The notes beneath the pieces were generated by a model. It saw nothing but the letters and a program-made list of their open reading frames with translations. It searched no databases and was not told where the DNA came from. Made by a program: the position numbers and the translations under genes. Shown in pieces: positions 6,915 through 15,906 of a stretch of DNA of 64,000 nucleotides (position 1 is the first letter of the stretch; each line of letters starts with the position of its first letter). Origin of the DNA: Paenibacillus cellulosilyticus (lineage in GTDB: Bacteria; Bacillota; Bacilli; Paenibacillales; Paenibacillaceae); assembly GCF_003182255.1 (NCBI RefSeq), contig NZ_QGTQ01000003.1, positions 248,001 to 312,000 on the forward strand, in the 5' to 3' direction.

Positions 6915-7835
6915 CTATAAAATCCGTTCGCCAAACAAAGAAGCGATCAGCTCGACGGCAAGCCGCGCGGTGCGATGGCCGTTATCGAGCTGAGGGTTCA
7001 CCTCGACGACATCGGCGGAGGTGACGATGCCGGACTCCGCCAGCATCTCCATCGCCAGATGCGTCTCCCGATACATCAACCCGCCGCGCACCTTCGTTCC
7101 GGTGCCCGGAGCTTCGCCTGGATCGACGGAGTCGATATCGAAGCTGAGGTGGACGCCGTCCGTGCCGTCCGACACGATAGCGATCGCTTCGTCCATGACC
7201 GCGGCCATGCCGCGTCTATCGATATCGTGCATCGTGAAGCAGAGGATGCCTTCGGAGCGAATAAGCTGCCTTTCGCCTTCGTCCAGCTCGCGAGCACCGA
7301 CGAGCACCGTACGATCGGCTTGCACCTTCGGATAGCTGCCGCCGATGGACGTTAATCGGCTGTCGCCATGGCCGAGCGAGCAGGCGAGCGACATGCCGTG
7401 TATGTTACCGGACGGTGTCGTGCTCGGTGTGTTCAGATCGCCATGCGCATCGATCCAGAGCACGCCGAGTCGTCGGCGGCTCTTCGCAGCGCCTGCGACC
7501 GACCCGATCGCAATGCTGTGATCGCCGCCGAGCAGCAGAGGAAATTGCCCAGCCGCAGCGGCTTGCGCCGTTTTCTGAGCGATCGCTTCATTGATCGCAG
7601 TTATTTTGCCCCAATGGCGCAGATGAGGCTCATTTCGATGATCCAACGACACATCGGGGAGATAGTCAGGTGATTCCACGACGTATTGCAGTCCAAGCTG
7701 CTGCAGCTTGCGTTCCAGTCCAGACAGTAGAATAGCCTGTGGTCCTTGTGAGGCGCCGCGGCGGCTCGCACCCCAGTCGAATGGGGCAGGGATAATGGCG
7801 ATGGGCCGCAATGTACCTGGTGAAGTACGAGTCAT
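6915..7835 (-). CDS. rocF: arginase
   Basis: A 306-residue protein that hydrolyses L-arginine to ornithine and urea in the cytoplasm. Metal-binding motifs of the ureohydrolase family are all present: GGDHS (103-107), DAHGD (129-133) and SFDIDSVDP (231-239), plus the GNIHG loop at 143-147. Two manganese ions are expected. The start is the ATG at 7835, 7 bases after AAAGGAGGTG; the longer frame to 7862 overlaps that ribosome-binding site. It lies 36 bp behind the proline dehydrogenase gene on the same strand, probably one operon, and opposite rocA, forming a route from arginine and proline to glutamate. Confidence 0.95.
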   Translation of the reverse strand: MTRTSPGTLRPIAIIPAPFDWGASRRGASQGPQAILLSGLERKLQQLGLQYVVESPDYLPDVSLDHRNEPHLRHWGKITAINEAIAQKTAQAAAAGQFPLLLGGDHSIAIGSVAGAAKSRRRLGVLWIDAHGDLNTPSTTPSGNIHGMSLACSLGHGDSRLTSIGGSYPKVQADRTVLVGARELDEGERQLIRSEGILCFTMHDIDRRGMAAVMDEAIAIVSDGTDGVHLSFDIDSVDPGEAPGTGTKVRGGLMYRETHLAMEMLAESGIVTSADVVEVNPQLDNGHRTARLAVELIASLFGERIL

Positions 7836-7871
7836 CGATGTGCACCTCCTTTGGTCAAACACCTATTCGCG

Positions 7872-8804
7872 TTAACGACGTTTCAGCAAGCTTCGAACGA
7901 CGAACCCGACATTGGCAGGACGTTCGGCCAGCCGCCGGACAAAATAGGGATACCACATCGTCCCGTAAGGAACGTAGCTGCGAACCGTATAGCCTTGCTC
8001 GGCAAGCGACAGCTGGAGCGGCGTTCGAATGCCGTATAACATTTGAAACTCGAACGCGGTATTCGGAATGCAGCGCCGTTTCACGTATGCTTTGACCCAA
8101 TCGATAATCTTCTCGTCATGGGTAGCGATAGCCGTATAGACGCCGCTGTCGAGCCGCGAACGGATGAGACGTTTGAAATTGGAATCAACGTCCTGCCGTT
8201 TCGGATACGCGATACGTGCAGGCTCTTTGTATGCGCCTTTCACTAATCGGACATTGGTGCGAGTGGAGGTGAGAGACTTCAGGTCATGATCACTGCGTCT
8301 AAGGTACGCCTGGATGACCGGTCCTACGTTCGTCAGACCCTCGGCACGCAGCTTCGCTACGATGCGCAGCGTTCGATCCGTATACGGACTGTCCTCCATG
8401 TCCAAGCGGACGAACATCCCACAGCCCGCCGCAGTCTGTGCAATCGATCGAATTCGTGCGTACGTCCGTTCTTCGTGCAGAGCGAGCCCCATCTGGGTCG
8501 GTTTCAGTGAAACGTTGCCCTTAATGCCGCGTTCCTTCATCGCCGTGATGAGCGCGCAGTATTCCGTCCGATAGCCATCCGCCTCGGTATCGGTTCGCAC
8601 GCCTTCACCAAGATGATCCATCGTCACGACCAGCTTTTGGGCGTTCAGTTCTTGTGCACGGTTCAGTGCCTCATCCCGTGTCTGTCCGGCGACGAAGCGC
8701 CCTGCGCCGAGCTTCATCCCATACTTGCGCGAGAGGGCTGCCGCTGCTGGATTGCCGGCTAGCCCAAGGATGACCGAGCGAAACAGTCGAATGCCGATTT
8801 CCAT
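7872..8804 (-). CDS. putB: proline dehydrogenase (monofunctional)
   Basis: A 310-residue FAD enzyme oxidising L-proline to pyrroline-5-carboxylate at the membrane face. The TIM-barrel signatures are visible: VSLKPTQ (98-104), DMEDS (135-139), QAYLRRS (165-171), RLVKGAYKE (186-194), TAIATHD (224-230) and FEFQMLYGIR (251-260). The start ATG 8804 follows AAAGGAGCAGGCGAG. It is the first gene of the minus-strand pair with rocF, and its product is the substrate of RocA, encoded divergently 160 bp away. In Bacillus the equivalent is putB or fadM (ycgM); the symbol used here is by function. Confidence 0.95.
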   Translation of the reverse strand: MEIGIRLFRSVILGLAGNPAAAALSRKYGMKLGAGRFVAGQTRDEALNRAQELNAQKLVVTMDHLGEGVRTDTEADGYRTEYCALITAMKERGIKGNVSLKPTQMGLALHEERTYARIRSIAQTAAGCGMFVRLDMEDSPYTDRTLRIVAKLRAEGLTNVGPVIQAYLRRSDHDLKSLTSTRTNVRLVKGAYKEPARIAYPKRQDVDSNFKRLIRSRLDSGVYTAIATHDEKIIDWVKAYVKRRCIPNTAFEFQMLYGIRTPLQLSLAEQGYTVRSYVPYGTMWYPYFVRRLAERPANVGFVVRSLLKRR

Positions 8805-8966
8805 TCTCGCCTGCTCCTTTCCCTCCGTTATTGTTTATGTGATCGTCCCCGTTCCGTAAGCAAGCTGTCATGTTTTTAGATGTGGATGCTTATATATAGA
8901 CAGGAACTGGTGCCGTCATTCCATATGTACAGGCGGCAACTTACGACAAATGGGAGGCGGCTTTTG
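8805..8966. promoter_or_regulatory. divergent control region of the proline/arginine genes
   Basis: The 162-bp gap between the divergent starts must hold both promoters. A TTATATATA box at 8889-8897 could serve as the rocA -10. No convincing -24/-12 (SigL) promoter, RocR or PutR site could be named by eye. Confidence 0.4.
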
Positions 8967-10514
8967 ATGATGGGTCCATTTAGCAATGAGCCGATGACGG
9001 ATTTCAGCCTGGCAGACAACCGCCGTCTGCTTGAGTCAGCGCTCGATGATATCAAAAGAAGCTACGGCCAGCTGTACCCGCTGCTGATCGGTGGACGCGA
9101 GATTATACCTGAAAGCATGAAGCAATCGATCAATCCGGCAAGACACGGAGAGACGCTGGGGATTGTTGCACAGGCGGATCGGAAGCGTGCTGCCGAAGCG
9201 GTTGATATTGCAGCGGCTGCGTTCGAACGCTGGAAGCGTGTAGATCCGGCAGCCAGGGCTCGGACGCTGTACAAGGCGGCAGCATTGCTGCGTCGGAGGA
9301 AGCATGAATTCTCGGCGTGGCTCGTTGCAGAAGCGGGCAAAACATGGGTGGAAGCGGACGTCGATACAGCAGAAGCGATTGATTTTCTCGAATATTACGG
9401 CAGAGAAGCCGAACGGCTGTGTGCCCCTCAGCCGCTTGTTCGCATTCCAGGCGAAGATAATGAATGGACGTATGTGCCACTTGGCGTCGGCATCGTCATC
9501 CCGCCGTGGAATTTCCCGCTTGCGATTATGGCAGGCATGACCGCATCTGCTGTTGTCGCTGGGAACACCGTTGTACTCAAGCCGGCTTCGGCGACGCCAG
9601 TGATCGCTGCACGGTTCGTTCGGCTCATGCATGAAGCGGGCCTGCCCGAGGATGTCATCCAGTTCGTTCCGGGCTCGGGCGGGGAAATCGGCGATTCGCT
9701 GATCGATCATCCGCTGACACGATTCGTTAGCTTCACGGGTTCGATGGAGGTCGGACTACGAATCGTTGAACGGGCTGCTCGGCTGCAACCGGGACAACGG
9801 TGGATCAAGCGCGTTATCGCGGAGCTCGGCGGGAAGGATGCAATTGTCGTCGACCGAGATGCAGACTTGGTTGCTGCTTCGCAAGGGATCGTGCAGTCGG
9901 CATTTGGCTATGCGGGGCAAAAATGTTCAGCTTGCTCACGTGCGATCATACATGCGGATGTGTACGACGAAGTGACGGAGCGCGTTACGGCCCTAACGAG
10001 GCGTCTGACGATCGGCGATCCTGCGCTGTACGGCACCGACGTCGGGCCTGTTATCGACCGTGCGGCTTATAATAAGATTCGCCAATACGTAACCGCAGGG
10101 AAGCAGCAAGGGCGACTGCTGATAGGCGGGGGGATGGATGATGGTGCAGGTTATTTTGTAGAGCCGACGATTATTGCCGATGTTGACTCGCAGGCTACTC
10201 TTGCACAAGACGAAATATTCGGTCCGGTGCTTGCGTGTATCCGGGCTGACGATTTCGGCCACGCGCTTGCCATTGCGAATGACACGCCATACGGCTTGAC
10301 TGGTTCGGTCTATTCGAATCGAAGAGAGCGGCTTGAGCTTGCTAGAGATTTGTTCCACGTCGGCAATCTTTATTTCAATCGGAAATGTACCGGTGCTTTG
10401 GTCGGCGTTCATCCGTTTGGAGGCTTCAACCTGTCCGGCACGGATTCAAAAGCAGGCGGCCCTGATTATTTGATCCAATTCATGCAAGGCAAGGTCGTTT
10501 CAGAACGTATGTAG
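8967..10514 (+). CDS. rocA: L-glutamate gamma-semialdehyde (1-pyrroline-5-carboxylate) dehydrogenase
   Basis: A 515-residue NAD-dependent aldehyde dehydrogenase that completes proline and arginine breakdown to glutamate. Seen: PPWNFPLA (179-186), the FTGS nucleotide-binding stretch (257-260), ELGGKDA with general base E286, and catalytic C320 in GQKCSACSR, plus DEIFGPVL near 400. The start ATG 8967 is chosen because GGGAGGCGG lies 6 bases upstream; this gives the usual RocA length, whereas the frame from 8880 adds an unsupported tail. It stands divergent from putB-rocF and ends in its own terminator. Confidence 0.95.
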   Translation: MMGPFSNEPMTDFSLADNRRLLESALDDIKRSYGQLYPLLIGGREIIPESMKQSINPARHGETLGIVAQADRKRAAEAVDIAAAAFERWKRVDPAARARTLYKAAALLRRRKHEFSAWLVAEAGKTWVEADVDTAEAIDFLEYYGREAERLCAPQPLVRIPGEDNEWTYVPLGVGIVIPPWNFPLAIMAGMTASAVVAGNTVVLKPASATPVIAARFVRLMHEAGLPEDVIQFVPGSGGEIGDSLIDHPLTRFVSFTGSMEVGLRIVERAARLQPGQRWIKRVIAELGGKDAIVVDRDADLVAASQGIVQSAFGYAGQKCSACSRAIIHADVYDEVTERVTALTRRLTIGDPALYGTDVGPVIDRAAYNKIRQYVTAGKQQGRLLIGGGMDDGAGYFVEPTIIADVDSQATLAQDEIFGPVLACIRADDFGHALAIANDTPYGLTGSVYSNRRERLELARDLFHVGNLYFNRKCTGALVGVHPFGGFNLSGTDSKAGGPDYLIQFMQGKVVSERM

Positions 10515-10532
10515 CGATAAAAAATGCAAATA

Positions 10533-10575
10533 AACAGCCGTTCGAATCCCATTCGAGCGGCTGTTGCTTTGTTCA
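10533..10575 (+). terminator. terminator of rocA
   Basis: AACAGCCGTTCGAAT / ATTCGAGCGGCTGTT, a 15-bp stem with a CCC loop, is followed by GCTTTGTTC. Confidence 0.8.
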
Positions 10576-10742
10576 AACCTAAGATATCACCCTATACATA
10601 CGTTTGGATTTTTCCGGAATCAAAAGCGTTATGCTGCTCAAGCGGAGGCTGAAGCCTTCAAGCGCTTTATTACAAACAATCAAATGTGGTACGATATAGC
10701 CGATATTGATAGAGAGTGTTTTGTTTGTTAGGGGGCAACAAC

Positions 10743-11345
10743 GTGAGAGTGATTGCAGGAACAGCCAAAGGGCGTCCGCTCAAAGCGGTGCCAGGCATGA
10801 ATACGCGACCAACAACGGATAAGGTCAAGGAAGCGATCTTCAGCATGATCGGTCCTTATTTTGACGGAGGGCTCGCGCTTGATCTGTTCGCAGGCACAGG
10901 AGGACTAGGCATTGAGGTGCTTAGCAGAGGCGCGGACAAGGCGATTTTCATCGATCGTGAGAAAATAAGCATTGATGTGATTCGGCAAAATGTAAATGCA
11001 GCGAACCTAGCGGACCGCAGCGAGATTTACCGCAACGATGCTGATCGCGCAGTGAAGGCGATGGCGAAGCGGGGAGAGCAGTTCCGATACATATTTCTAG
11101 ACCCGCCATACAAGATGACGAACATGGACGAAATGCTGCTCAGCATCGCCGCGCATAACTTGGTGGAACCAGATGCCATCATCGTCGTTGAACACGATTC
11201 TTCGCACCTGTATCCCGAACAGTTCGGAGGATTCATCCAACGAAAATATGCGAAGTACGGCGAGACGGCTGTGACCATTTATGATTATCAGCCTGAGCAG
11301 CAAGTCAATGACGCATCCGAGGATGGAGGAAACGCAGATGAATAA
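10743..11345 (+). CDS. rsmD: 16S rRNA (guanine966-N2)-methyltransferase
   Basis: A 200-residue SAM-dependent enzyme that methylates G966 of 16S rRNA during 30S assembly. The SAM-binding motif [14 protein letters not shown] lies at 45-58 and the catalytic DPPY at 120-123; the N-terminus [12 protein letters not shown] is typical of RsmD. GTG 10743 is the start, with AGGGGG 8 bases upstream. The stop overlaps the start of coaD by 8 bases, a pairing conserved in Firmicutes. It corresponds to ylbH of B. subtilis. Confidence 0.95.
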   Translation: MRVIAGTAKGRPLKAVPGMNTRPTTDKVKEAIFSMIGPYFDGGLALDLFAGTGGLGIEVLSRGADKAIFIDREKISIDVIRQNVNAANLADRSEIYRNDADRAVKAMAKRGEQFRYIFLDPPYKMTNMDEMLLSIAAHNLVEPDAIIVVEHDSSHLYPEQFGGFIQRKYAKYGETAVTIYDYQPEQQVNDASEDGGNADE

Positions 11346-11853
11346 CAGTCAGCTAGAGCCAAACAATCGTATCGCCGTTTATCCGGGAAGCTTCGATCCG
11401 GTTACCTACGGCCATCTGGACATCATCGCGCGAGCATCGAAGCAGTACGATACGCTGATCGTGGCGGTGCTGAACAATACGAGCAAAAGTCCGATGTTCT
11501 CTGTCGATGAGCGGAAGGCGCTCCTGCAAGAAGTAACGCGAGAGTTTCCGAATGTACAAATTGATAGCTTCCGCGACCTGCTCGTTCGGTTTATGAAATC
11601 GAAGGGAGCCGGTACCATTGTGCGTGGCATCCGCTCTGTATCGGATTTCGAATATGAGCTGCAGATGGCTTCTACGAACCATTTGCTCGAACCGAGCATT
11701 GAGACGATTTTCATGATGACGAACCCGAAGTACTCGTACTTGAGCTCTAGCATTGTCAAAGAGATTGCTCGGTTCCAAGGTGATGTGTCGGAGCTCGTTC
11801 CGTCATATGTGAGAACGAAGCTCGAAGAGAAAGTGTTGTCTCAGCTTGGTTAA
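11338..11853 (+). CDS. coaD: phosphopantetheine adenylyltransferase
   Basis: A 171-residue enzyme that transfers AMP from ATP to 4'-phosphopantetheine, the penultimate step of coenzyme A synthesis. The nucleotidyltransferase signature [10 protein letters not shown] is at 17-26, [12 protein letters not shown] near 100 binds substrate, and the SSSIVKE motif near 135 closes on ATP. ATG 11338 follows GGATGGAGGAAACGCAG and overlaps rsmD. The gene ends tail to tail with ylbJ, 21 bp apart. Confidence 0.96.
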   Translation: MNNSQLEPNNRIAVYPGSFDPVTYGHLDIIARASKQYDTLIVAVLNNTSKSPMFSVDERKALLQEVTREFPNVQIDSFRDLLVRFMKSKGAGTIVRGIRSVSDFEYELQMASTNHLLEPSIETIFMMTNPKYSYLSSSIVKEIARFQGDVSELVPSYVRTKLEEKVLSQLG

Positions 11854-11874
11854 TTAATAGTTGCAGCGATCCCA

Positions 11875-13122
11875 TTAACGCTTGAGCTTAATTCGTAATG
11901 GCAGCGACAATACGGCGGCTAACAATACTACTATTGCGAACGCCAGTAAGGCAGCCGGGATGTAATGCCAGAGCGTCGATAGATCGGATGTATGAATAAG
12001 AACGTCGTTGATCCATCGATCCGCGTTATCGGGTAGAAGGCTCGTATTGTCAAAATGCGCAGCGGACAGCGCGCCTGCATGCTGCTTGATGAGTGAAGTG
12101 AATGGCCGCCATAGCAGGAACACGAGCGCGGCAGCAAGAAGGGCATGAACGGCTCGCGCTGCAATAAAAGGCAGCAGCCGAAGGTCAGTGCCTTGTATGG
12201 CTGCGCTCGTCTGCGCGATTGCGCCAAGTCCGCTCCAAGACAGTGCTGCGGCAGTCGCCGCTACGGGAATAGCGGCACTGATAGAGCCGCCGAACGAACT
12301 GGACACCGAGTATGCGCCAAGATGGCTTTCTAATAGAGCTGCTAACACCCAATGCGGCAGATGAAGCAGCAGGCTCGCCGCATCCCACAGTGGCTCGAGC
12401 AGCCGGACAAGGACGGCACATATGATGATGATGCCGCCCGCTGCAAGCAGCTTTTGAACTGCGCTGATCGTAGCATCGCCCAGCGCTTGGCCGAACGAAC
12501 GTCCATCGCGGTTATGCGCTTCCTGCATCGCAGTTGTCGCTTTTGTTAGCAGATTACGCTGATCGCTGTTCGGTTTCTCGCCTGAGCTGAGCGCTGTCTC
12601 CCTGCTGCGACCGGGAGACAGCCTTTGTTTGATTCCGCCGGCAATGGCGGGAATCATGCTGCTCGTCCAAATCGCAATGAGAGCTAAGAAGCCATAGGCT
12701 GGCTGCTTCATAAATCCCACGCCGACTACGATGATGATGAACAGCGGATTCGGCATATGCGCTAGTGCCAGAAGGCGCTGGCCTTCTGAACGGGTTACAT
12801 CCCCGTTACGGCGCAGCAGTGCCGTCGCTTCCGATCCGGCCGCGTAACCGCCGGACCAGCCTGCAGCAATCGCAAGTCCTGCCGAACCTGGCAGACGCAG
12901 CAGCCTTCTTGTCAGCGGCTCCATTAGGTGACCAGCGAGCGTCGTAACGCCAAATGCAACCATGAGCTCGAACAGTACCAAGAATGGCATTAAGCCAGGG
13001 AATACAATCGTCCACCACAGCGTCAATCCTTGCAGCGATGCTTGGAAGGTCGCATCGGGCTGCCGAATGACAGCTGCTACGAGCAGGATGGAGACGATCG
13101 CAAGCACAATTGTGCGGCGCAT
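11875..13122 (-). CDS. ylbJ: sporulation integral membrane protein YlbJ
   Basis: A 415-residue polytopic membrane protein of the nucleoside transporter/gate-domain type. Several hydrophobic helices are visible, starting with residues 3-20 and 32-55, and Gly/Ala-rich gate segments (GSAGLAIAAGWSGGYAAGSEATALL, FGGSISAAIPVAATAAALSW). In B. subtilis YlbJ is made in the mother cell under SigE and is needed for spore cortex/heat resistance; that role is assumed here. ATG 13122 follows AAAGGAGACTGCAC. It stands alone on the minus strand between coaD and tmcAL; ylbK and ylbL of Bacillus are missing from this place. Confidence 0.9.
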   Translation of the reverse strand: MRRTIVLAIVSILLVAAVIRQPDATFQASLQGLTLWWTIVFPGLMPFLVLFELMVAFGVTTLAGHLMEPLTRRLLRLPGSAGLAIAAGWSGGYAAGSEATALLRRNGDVTRSEGQRLLALAHMPNPLFIIIVVGVGFMKQPAYGFLALIAIWTSSMIPAIAGGIKQRLSPGRSRETALSSGEKPNSDQRNLLTKATTAMQEAHNRDGRSFGQALGDATISAVQKLLAAGGIIIICAVLVRLLEPLWDAASLLLHLPHWVLAALLESHLGAYSVSSSFGGSISAAIPVAATAAALSWSGLGAIAQTSAAIQGTDLRLLPFIAARAVHALLAAALVFLLWRPFTSLIKQHAGALSAAHFDNTSLLPDNADRWINDVLIHTSDLSTLWHYIPAALLAFAIVVLLAAVLSLPLRIKLKR

Positions 13123-13248
13123 GTGCAGTCTCCTTTCATTAAGTACGAAGTACGGTTACTATCGGTTCCTACGTAAGAGGACGGGCAATCCGTACATTGT
13201 ACGTGCTCAAGACGAATGATAGACCTTGGATCTGTTCGTTCTACGCAA

Positions 13249-13283
13249 ATAGCCATGACAACCGGTTAGGTTGTCATGGCTAT
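13249..13283 (-). terminator. hairpin terminator downstream of tmcAL
   Basis: A perfect 15-bp stem, ATAGCCATGACAACC / GGTTGTCATGGCTAT, with loop GGTTA, lies 19 bp past the tmcAL stop on the minus strand. The following bases (TTTGCG) are only moderately T-rich. Confidence 0.65.
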
Positions 13284-13301
13284 AATCGTGTTGTTATGAC
13301 G

Positions 13302-14564
13302 CTATTCAGCTGCAGCAGTTGCATCCATGCCAATGCGAATGGGCTGCTCATAATAATCGCGCAGCAGATCGCGTGAGGAAGCGTTGGCCCCGCGTCCCAG
13401 TGCATACACTGCCGTCGCTCGGATATCAAGGGCAAGATAAGGCAGTTGATCCAGAGCTCCCGCAGCGCTCATTAAGACCGGCCAGCGGGAGGACGTACGC
13501 ATCTTCTTCAGCAATGCTTGTCCTGTTGGGGTAAAACCAAGCACTCGTATGTAACCAGGTCCTTCGGCAAGCTTATTTGATGCGAAGTCGCTCTTCTTAT
13601 GATTGAGTAGAACGGCAAGCAGCGCGCGCTGCAGCTTGGTGCGAGTATAGCGTTTCGTTTTAAGCTGCTCCAGCAGTGATTCGAATCGAACTTCACTCAA
13701 CTGGCGCACGGTATGGAGCAAGCGATGCTCTAAACCCTCTGTCATTTCATGGATCTCGCCGAGCTCTTCAATGGATCGCGTCATAATGGAATGAAGCAGC
13801 TGCTTCTCGAATAGACGCCAATCCGCCGCGATGCGGCCCATATCCCGGTCGCGCTTCATTAGCGTCAGCGTCGTCTGCGGTACGAATGGACGAGCGGCAT
13901 CCAGATCGCCTGCTTCAAGCAGCAGCTTGCGGATGGCCGTTGCGCTTGCGATCGATTCATCTGACGGAGTCTGGTCATTGTAGCCGGACTTCTCGCGCCG
14001 AATCGTATAGGGATTAATGGCACTTCCAATTCGCTCTATTGCGAGTGTATAATGCAGTCCTAACGAATTGTTGGGCTGTGCTACAGCAAGCGGAGGAATG
14101 CCTTGCTCTGCGGCATGAGCGGACAATGCGTATTCGTAAGCAGCAGGATAAGGGACGCCTTCTGCCAGCCGGTCATTCAGCGCTTGTTTGAATGAGGCAG
14201 GCTCCTCACGCAGGAGCTGCGCCGCGGCGCGGAACGAACGGATGTCGCCCGATTCGCTGCCGAAGCAGAGCGCATCGACAACGCCTGTTGCATCAAGCGT
14301 CGCAACCGCGCCGCGAGCGAACCATTCCGCTGACTGTGTCGAATAGGCTGCCGGCAGCTCCAACACGAGATCGCAGCCGCCGCGCAGCGCCATCTCAGCG
14401 CGTGTCCATTTGTCCAGCAGCGCGGGTTCACCGCGTTGAAGGAAATGTCCGCTCATGACGGCGACGACGGCATCTGCGCCCGTTATTTTTCGAGATTGCT
14501 GTACATGATAGTAATGTCCATTATGAAAAGGATTGTACTCGACTACAATTCCGACCGTGCGCAT
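13302..14564 (-). CDS. tmcAL: tRNA(Met) cytidine acetate ligase
   Basis: A 420-residue enzyme (YlbM) that activates acetate with ATP and acetylates C34 of elongator tRNA-Met. The N-terminus GIVVEYNPFHNGHYYH carries the HxGH-type nucleotidyltransferase motif, and VAVMSGHFLQRGEPALLDKWTRAEMAL is diagnostic of the family. The start is ATG 14564, six bases after GGAGGA; the frame to 14669 has no ribosome-binding site. It is transcribed away from yceD-rpmF. The Bacillus order ylbM-ylbN-rpmF is kept although the gene is reversed. Confidence 0.93.
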   Translation of the reverse strand: MRTVGIVVEYNPFHNGHYYHVQQSRKITGADAVVAVMSGHFLQRGEPALLDKWTRAEMALRGGCDLVLELPAAYSTQSAEWFARGAVATLDATGVVDALCFGSESGDIRSFRAAAQLLREEPASFKQALNDRLAEGVPYPAAYEYALSAHAAEQGIPPLAVAQPNNSLGLHYTLAIERIGSAINPYTIRREKSGYNDQTPSDESIASATAIRKLLLEAGDLDAARPFVPQTTLTLMKRDRDMGRIAADWRLFEKQLLHSIMTRSIEELGEIHEMTEGLEHRLLHTVRQLSEVRFESLLEQLKTKRYTRTKLQRALLAVLLNHKKSDFASNKLAEGPGYIRVLGFTPTGQALLKKMRTSSRWPVLMSAAGALDQLPYLALDIRATAVYALGRGANASSRDLLRDYYEQPIRIGMDATAAAE

Positions 14565-14727
14565 GGAGTTCCTCCATTTCGGTTGCTTATCATTTAAATC
14601 CAAGTAGGTATGTGTTACTCTCATACTTACTCTTGTCTTTCTCTGGCATGAAACGTATTTCGCCGCCATTAAGACAGTGGCAACTATTTTGCCTTGGTTA
14701 GTACCATCATATCATGCGCTGAAAATG

Positions 14728-14757
14728 TTGACAAAACCATTGTCGAGTCGATATAAT
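14728..14757 (+). promoter_or_regulatory. sigma-A promoter of yceD-rpmF
   Basis: TTGACA (14728-14733), an 18-base spacer and TATAAT (14752-14757): both hexamers are perfect. Start of transcription is expected near 14764, about 20 bases before the yceD start. Confidence 0.85.
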
Positions 14758-14783
14758 AATCTTTGTTTGTTTGGGGTGATCTC

Positions 14784-15308
14784 ATGCAATTTCGTATTCA
14801 AGAAGTATTGAACAAAGGGAAGCTTCCTATTATCCGCGAGACGGTTCAGGTTGATTCGCTGTTGAAGGGTCGCAGAGATGTGTTGTCGGCAAGTCCGATA
14901 CAGGTCGAGCTTAACGTTTCAGCAGAAGAAGGCTTGATTCACGTTGAAGGACATTTGACTTCCGAGCTTGAGATGGCTTGTTCCCGTTGTTTGAACCCGG
15001 CCGCTGTTAAGGTGGACGTGCCGTTCCATGAACAGTTCAAACAAGTCGCTGAGCTGTCGCCCGAAGATGAAGAATCGGATGATGATACGATTGAAGTGAT
15101 CGGTGATGCCATCGACCTGAAGCCGTACGTTGAAGATTTGTGGCTGCTTGAGCTGCCCTTCGTGCCGATGTGCAGCAGTGATTGCAAGGGACTATGCTCT
15201 GAATGCGGGCAAAACTTGAATGAACATGAATGCGGCTGTCACCGTGGATCGATTGACCCGCGGCTCGCTGCTCTTAAAGATTTGTTCATTGACGACAACA
15301 ACAAATAA
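14784..15308 (+). CDS. YceD/DUF177 family zinc protein (YlbN)
   Basis: A 174-residue acidic protein of the YceD family, found almost always next to rpmF; members have been linked to 23S rRNA accumulation, with exact action unclear. Two cysteine groups are seen: CSRC near 65 and C-X3-C-X3-C-X2-C (CSSDCKGLCSECG) followed by HECGCH in the last 45 residues, probably binding zinc. ATG 14784 follows GGGGTGAT, and the 21-bp extension upstream is leader. It shares the strong promoter at 14728 with rpmF. Confidence 0.9.
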   Translation: MQFRIQEVLNKGKLPIIRETVQVDSLLKGRRDVLSASPIQVELNVSAEEGLIHVEGHLTSELEMACSRCLNPAAVKVDVPFHEQFKQVAELSPEDEESDDDTIEVIGDAIDLKPYVEDLWLLELPFVPMCSSDCKGLCSECGQNLNEHECGCHRGSIDPRLAALKDLFIDDNNK

Positions 15309-15354
15309 CTAGCCGCCCCGAGCGGCTTGTAATTCTGTGAAGGAGGTGGGAAAC

Positions 15355-15528
15355 ATGGCAGTACCACAACGAAGAACTTCCAAAACTCGCCGCGACAAAC
15401 GTCGTACGCACTTTAAACTGGCGGTGCCAGGTATGGTGAAATGCGAGCAATGTGGAGAATTGAAACTTGCTCACCACGTATGCAAAGTGTGCGGGTATTA
15501 CAAAACGAAAGAGATCATTTCGCAATAA
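15355..15528 (+). CDS. rpmF: 50S ribosomal protein L32
   Basis: A 57-residue basic protein starting [19 protein letters not shown], typical of L32. A zinc ribbon CEQC...CKVCG (residues 31-46) marks the zinc-dependent paralogue. ATG 15355 lies 5 bases after AAGGAGGTGG. A small hairpin (AGCCGC / GCGGCT, 15310-15326) separates it from yceD. Confidence 0.97.
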   Translation: MAVPQRRTSKTRRDKRRTHFKLAVPGMVKCEQCGELKLAHHVCKVCGYYKTKEIISQ

Positions 15529-15545
15529 GCCGGTTTCCCACTCGT

Positions 15546-15579
15546 AGTGCTTCATCTCGCGATGAAGTGCTATTTTTTT
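15546..15579 (+). terminator. terminator of yceD-rpmF
   Basis: AGTGCTTCATC / GATGAAGTGCT, loop TCGC (11 bp, two G-T pairs), is followed by a run of seven T. Confidence 0.85.
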
Positions 15580-15620
15580 CAAAAGCGAGTGAGATCTGCG
15601 ATTGATGCTGTAGATGATCG

Positions 15621-15689
15621 GACGGCGCGCGCAAAATCGATCGGTTCTGCACAAGAACTGAATCGGTGCTGCTAGCGCCGTCTTTTTTT
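15621..15689 (+). terminator. second, larger terminator upstream of the fapR operon
   Basis: The outer stem GACGGCG / CGCCGTC (15621-15627 with 15676-15682) encloses an inner stem CGGTTCT / AGAACTG and is followed directly by seven T. It insulates the fatty-acid operon from rpmF. Confidence 0.7.
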
Positions 15690-15705
15690 ACTACATAAGA
15701 ACATT

Positions 15706-15897
15706 TTCTTATTGGCGATAAAACCTACCTCTAGGCGCGGACGCCAACCTTGGAGTTGCCTCGATAGGGGATTTCTCACCAGATAAGAATTTATAGGTCT
15801 CCGAGGTATTTTAGGAAAAACAAATTCTTATTGGCGATAAAACCTACCTTTAAACGCGGTCGTACACCTTGGAGTTGCCTCGATAGGGGATTTCTCA
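15706..15897 (+). repeat. two 73-bp direct repeats upstream of fapR
   Basis: Copy A is 15706-15778 and copy B 15825-15897, same length, 119 bp apart start to start. Both begin TTCTTATTGGCGATAAAACC and end TTGCCTCGATAGGGGATTTC followed by TCA. They differ mainly in the middle, where a small hairpin GCG-CGGA-CGC in A becomes ACG-CGGT-CGT in B, keeping the pairing. A related 29-bp segment lies at 30995-31023 before rimM. Copy B abuts the fapR promoter and operator. Confidence 0.8.
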
Positions 15898-15906
15898 TAT
15901 ACTGAT

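Noticed and set aside
6593-6934. Overlapping short frames on both strands between the prophage and rocF
   Set aside because: No ribosome-binding site, no recognisable domain, and the two frames mirror each other over a hairpin-containing junction.
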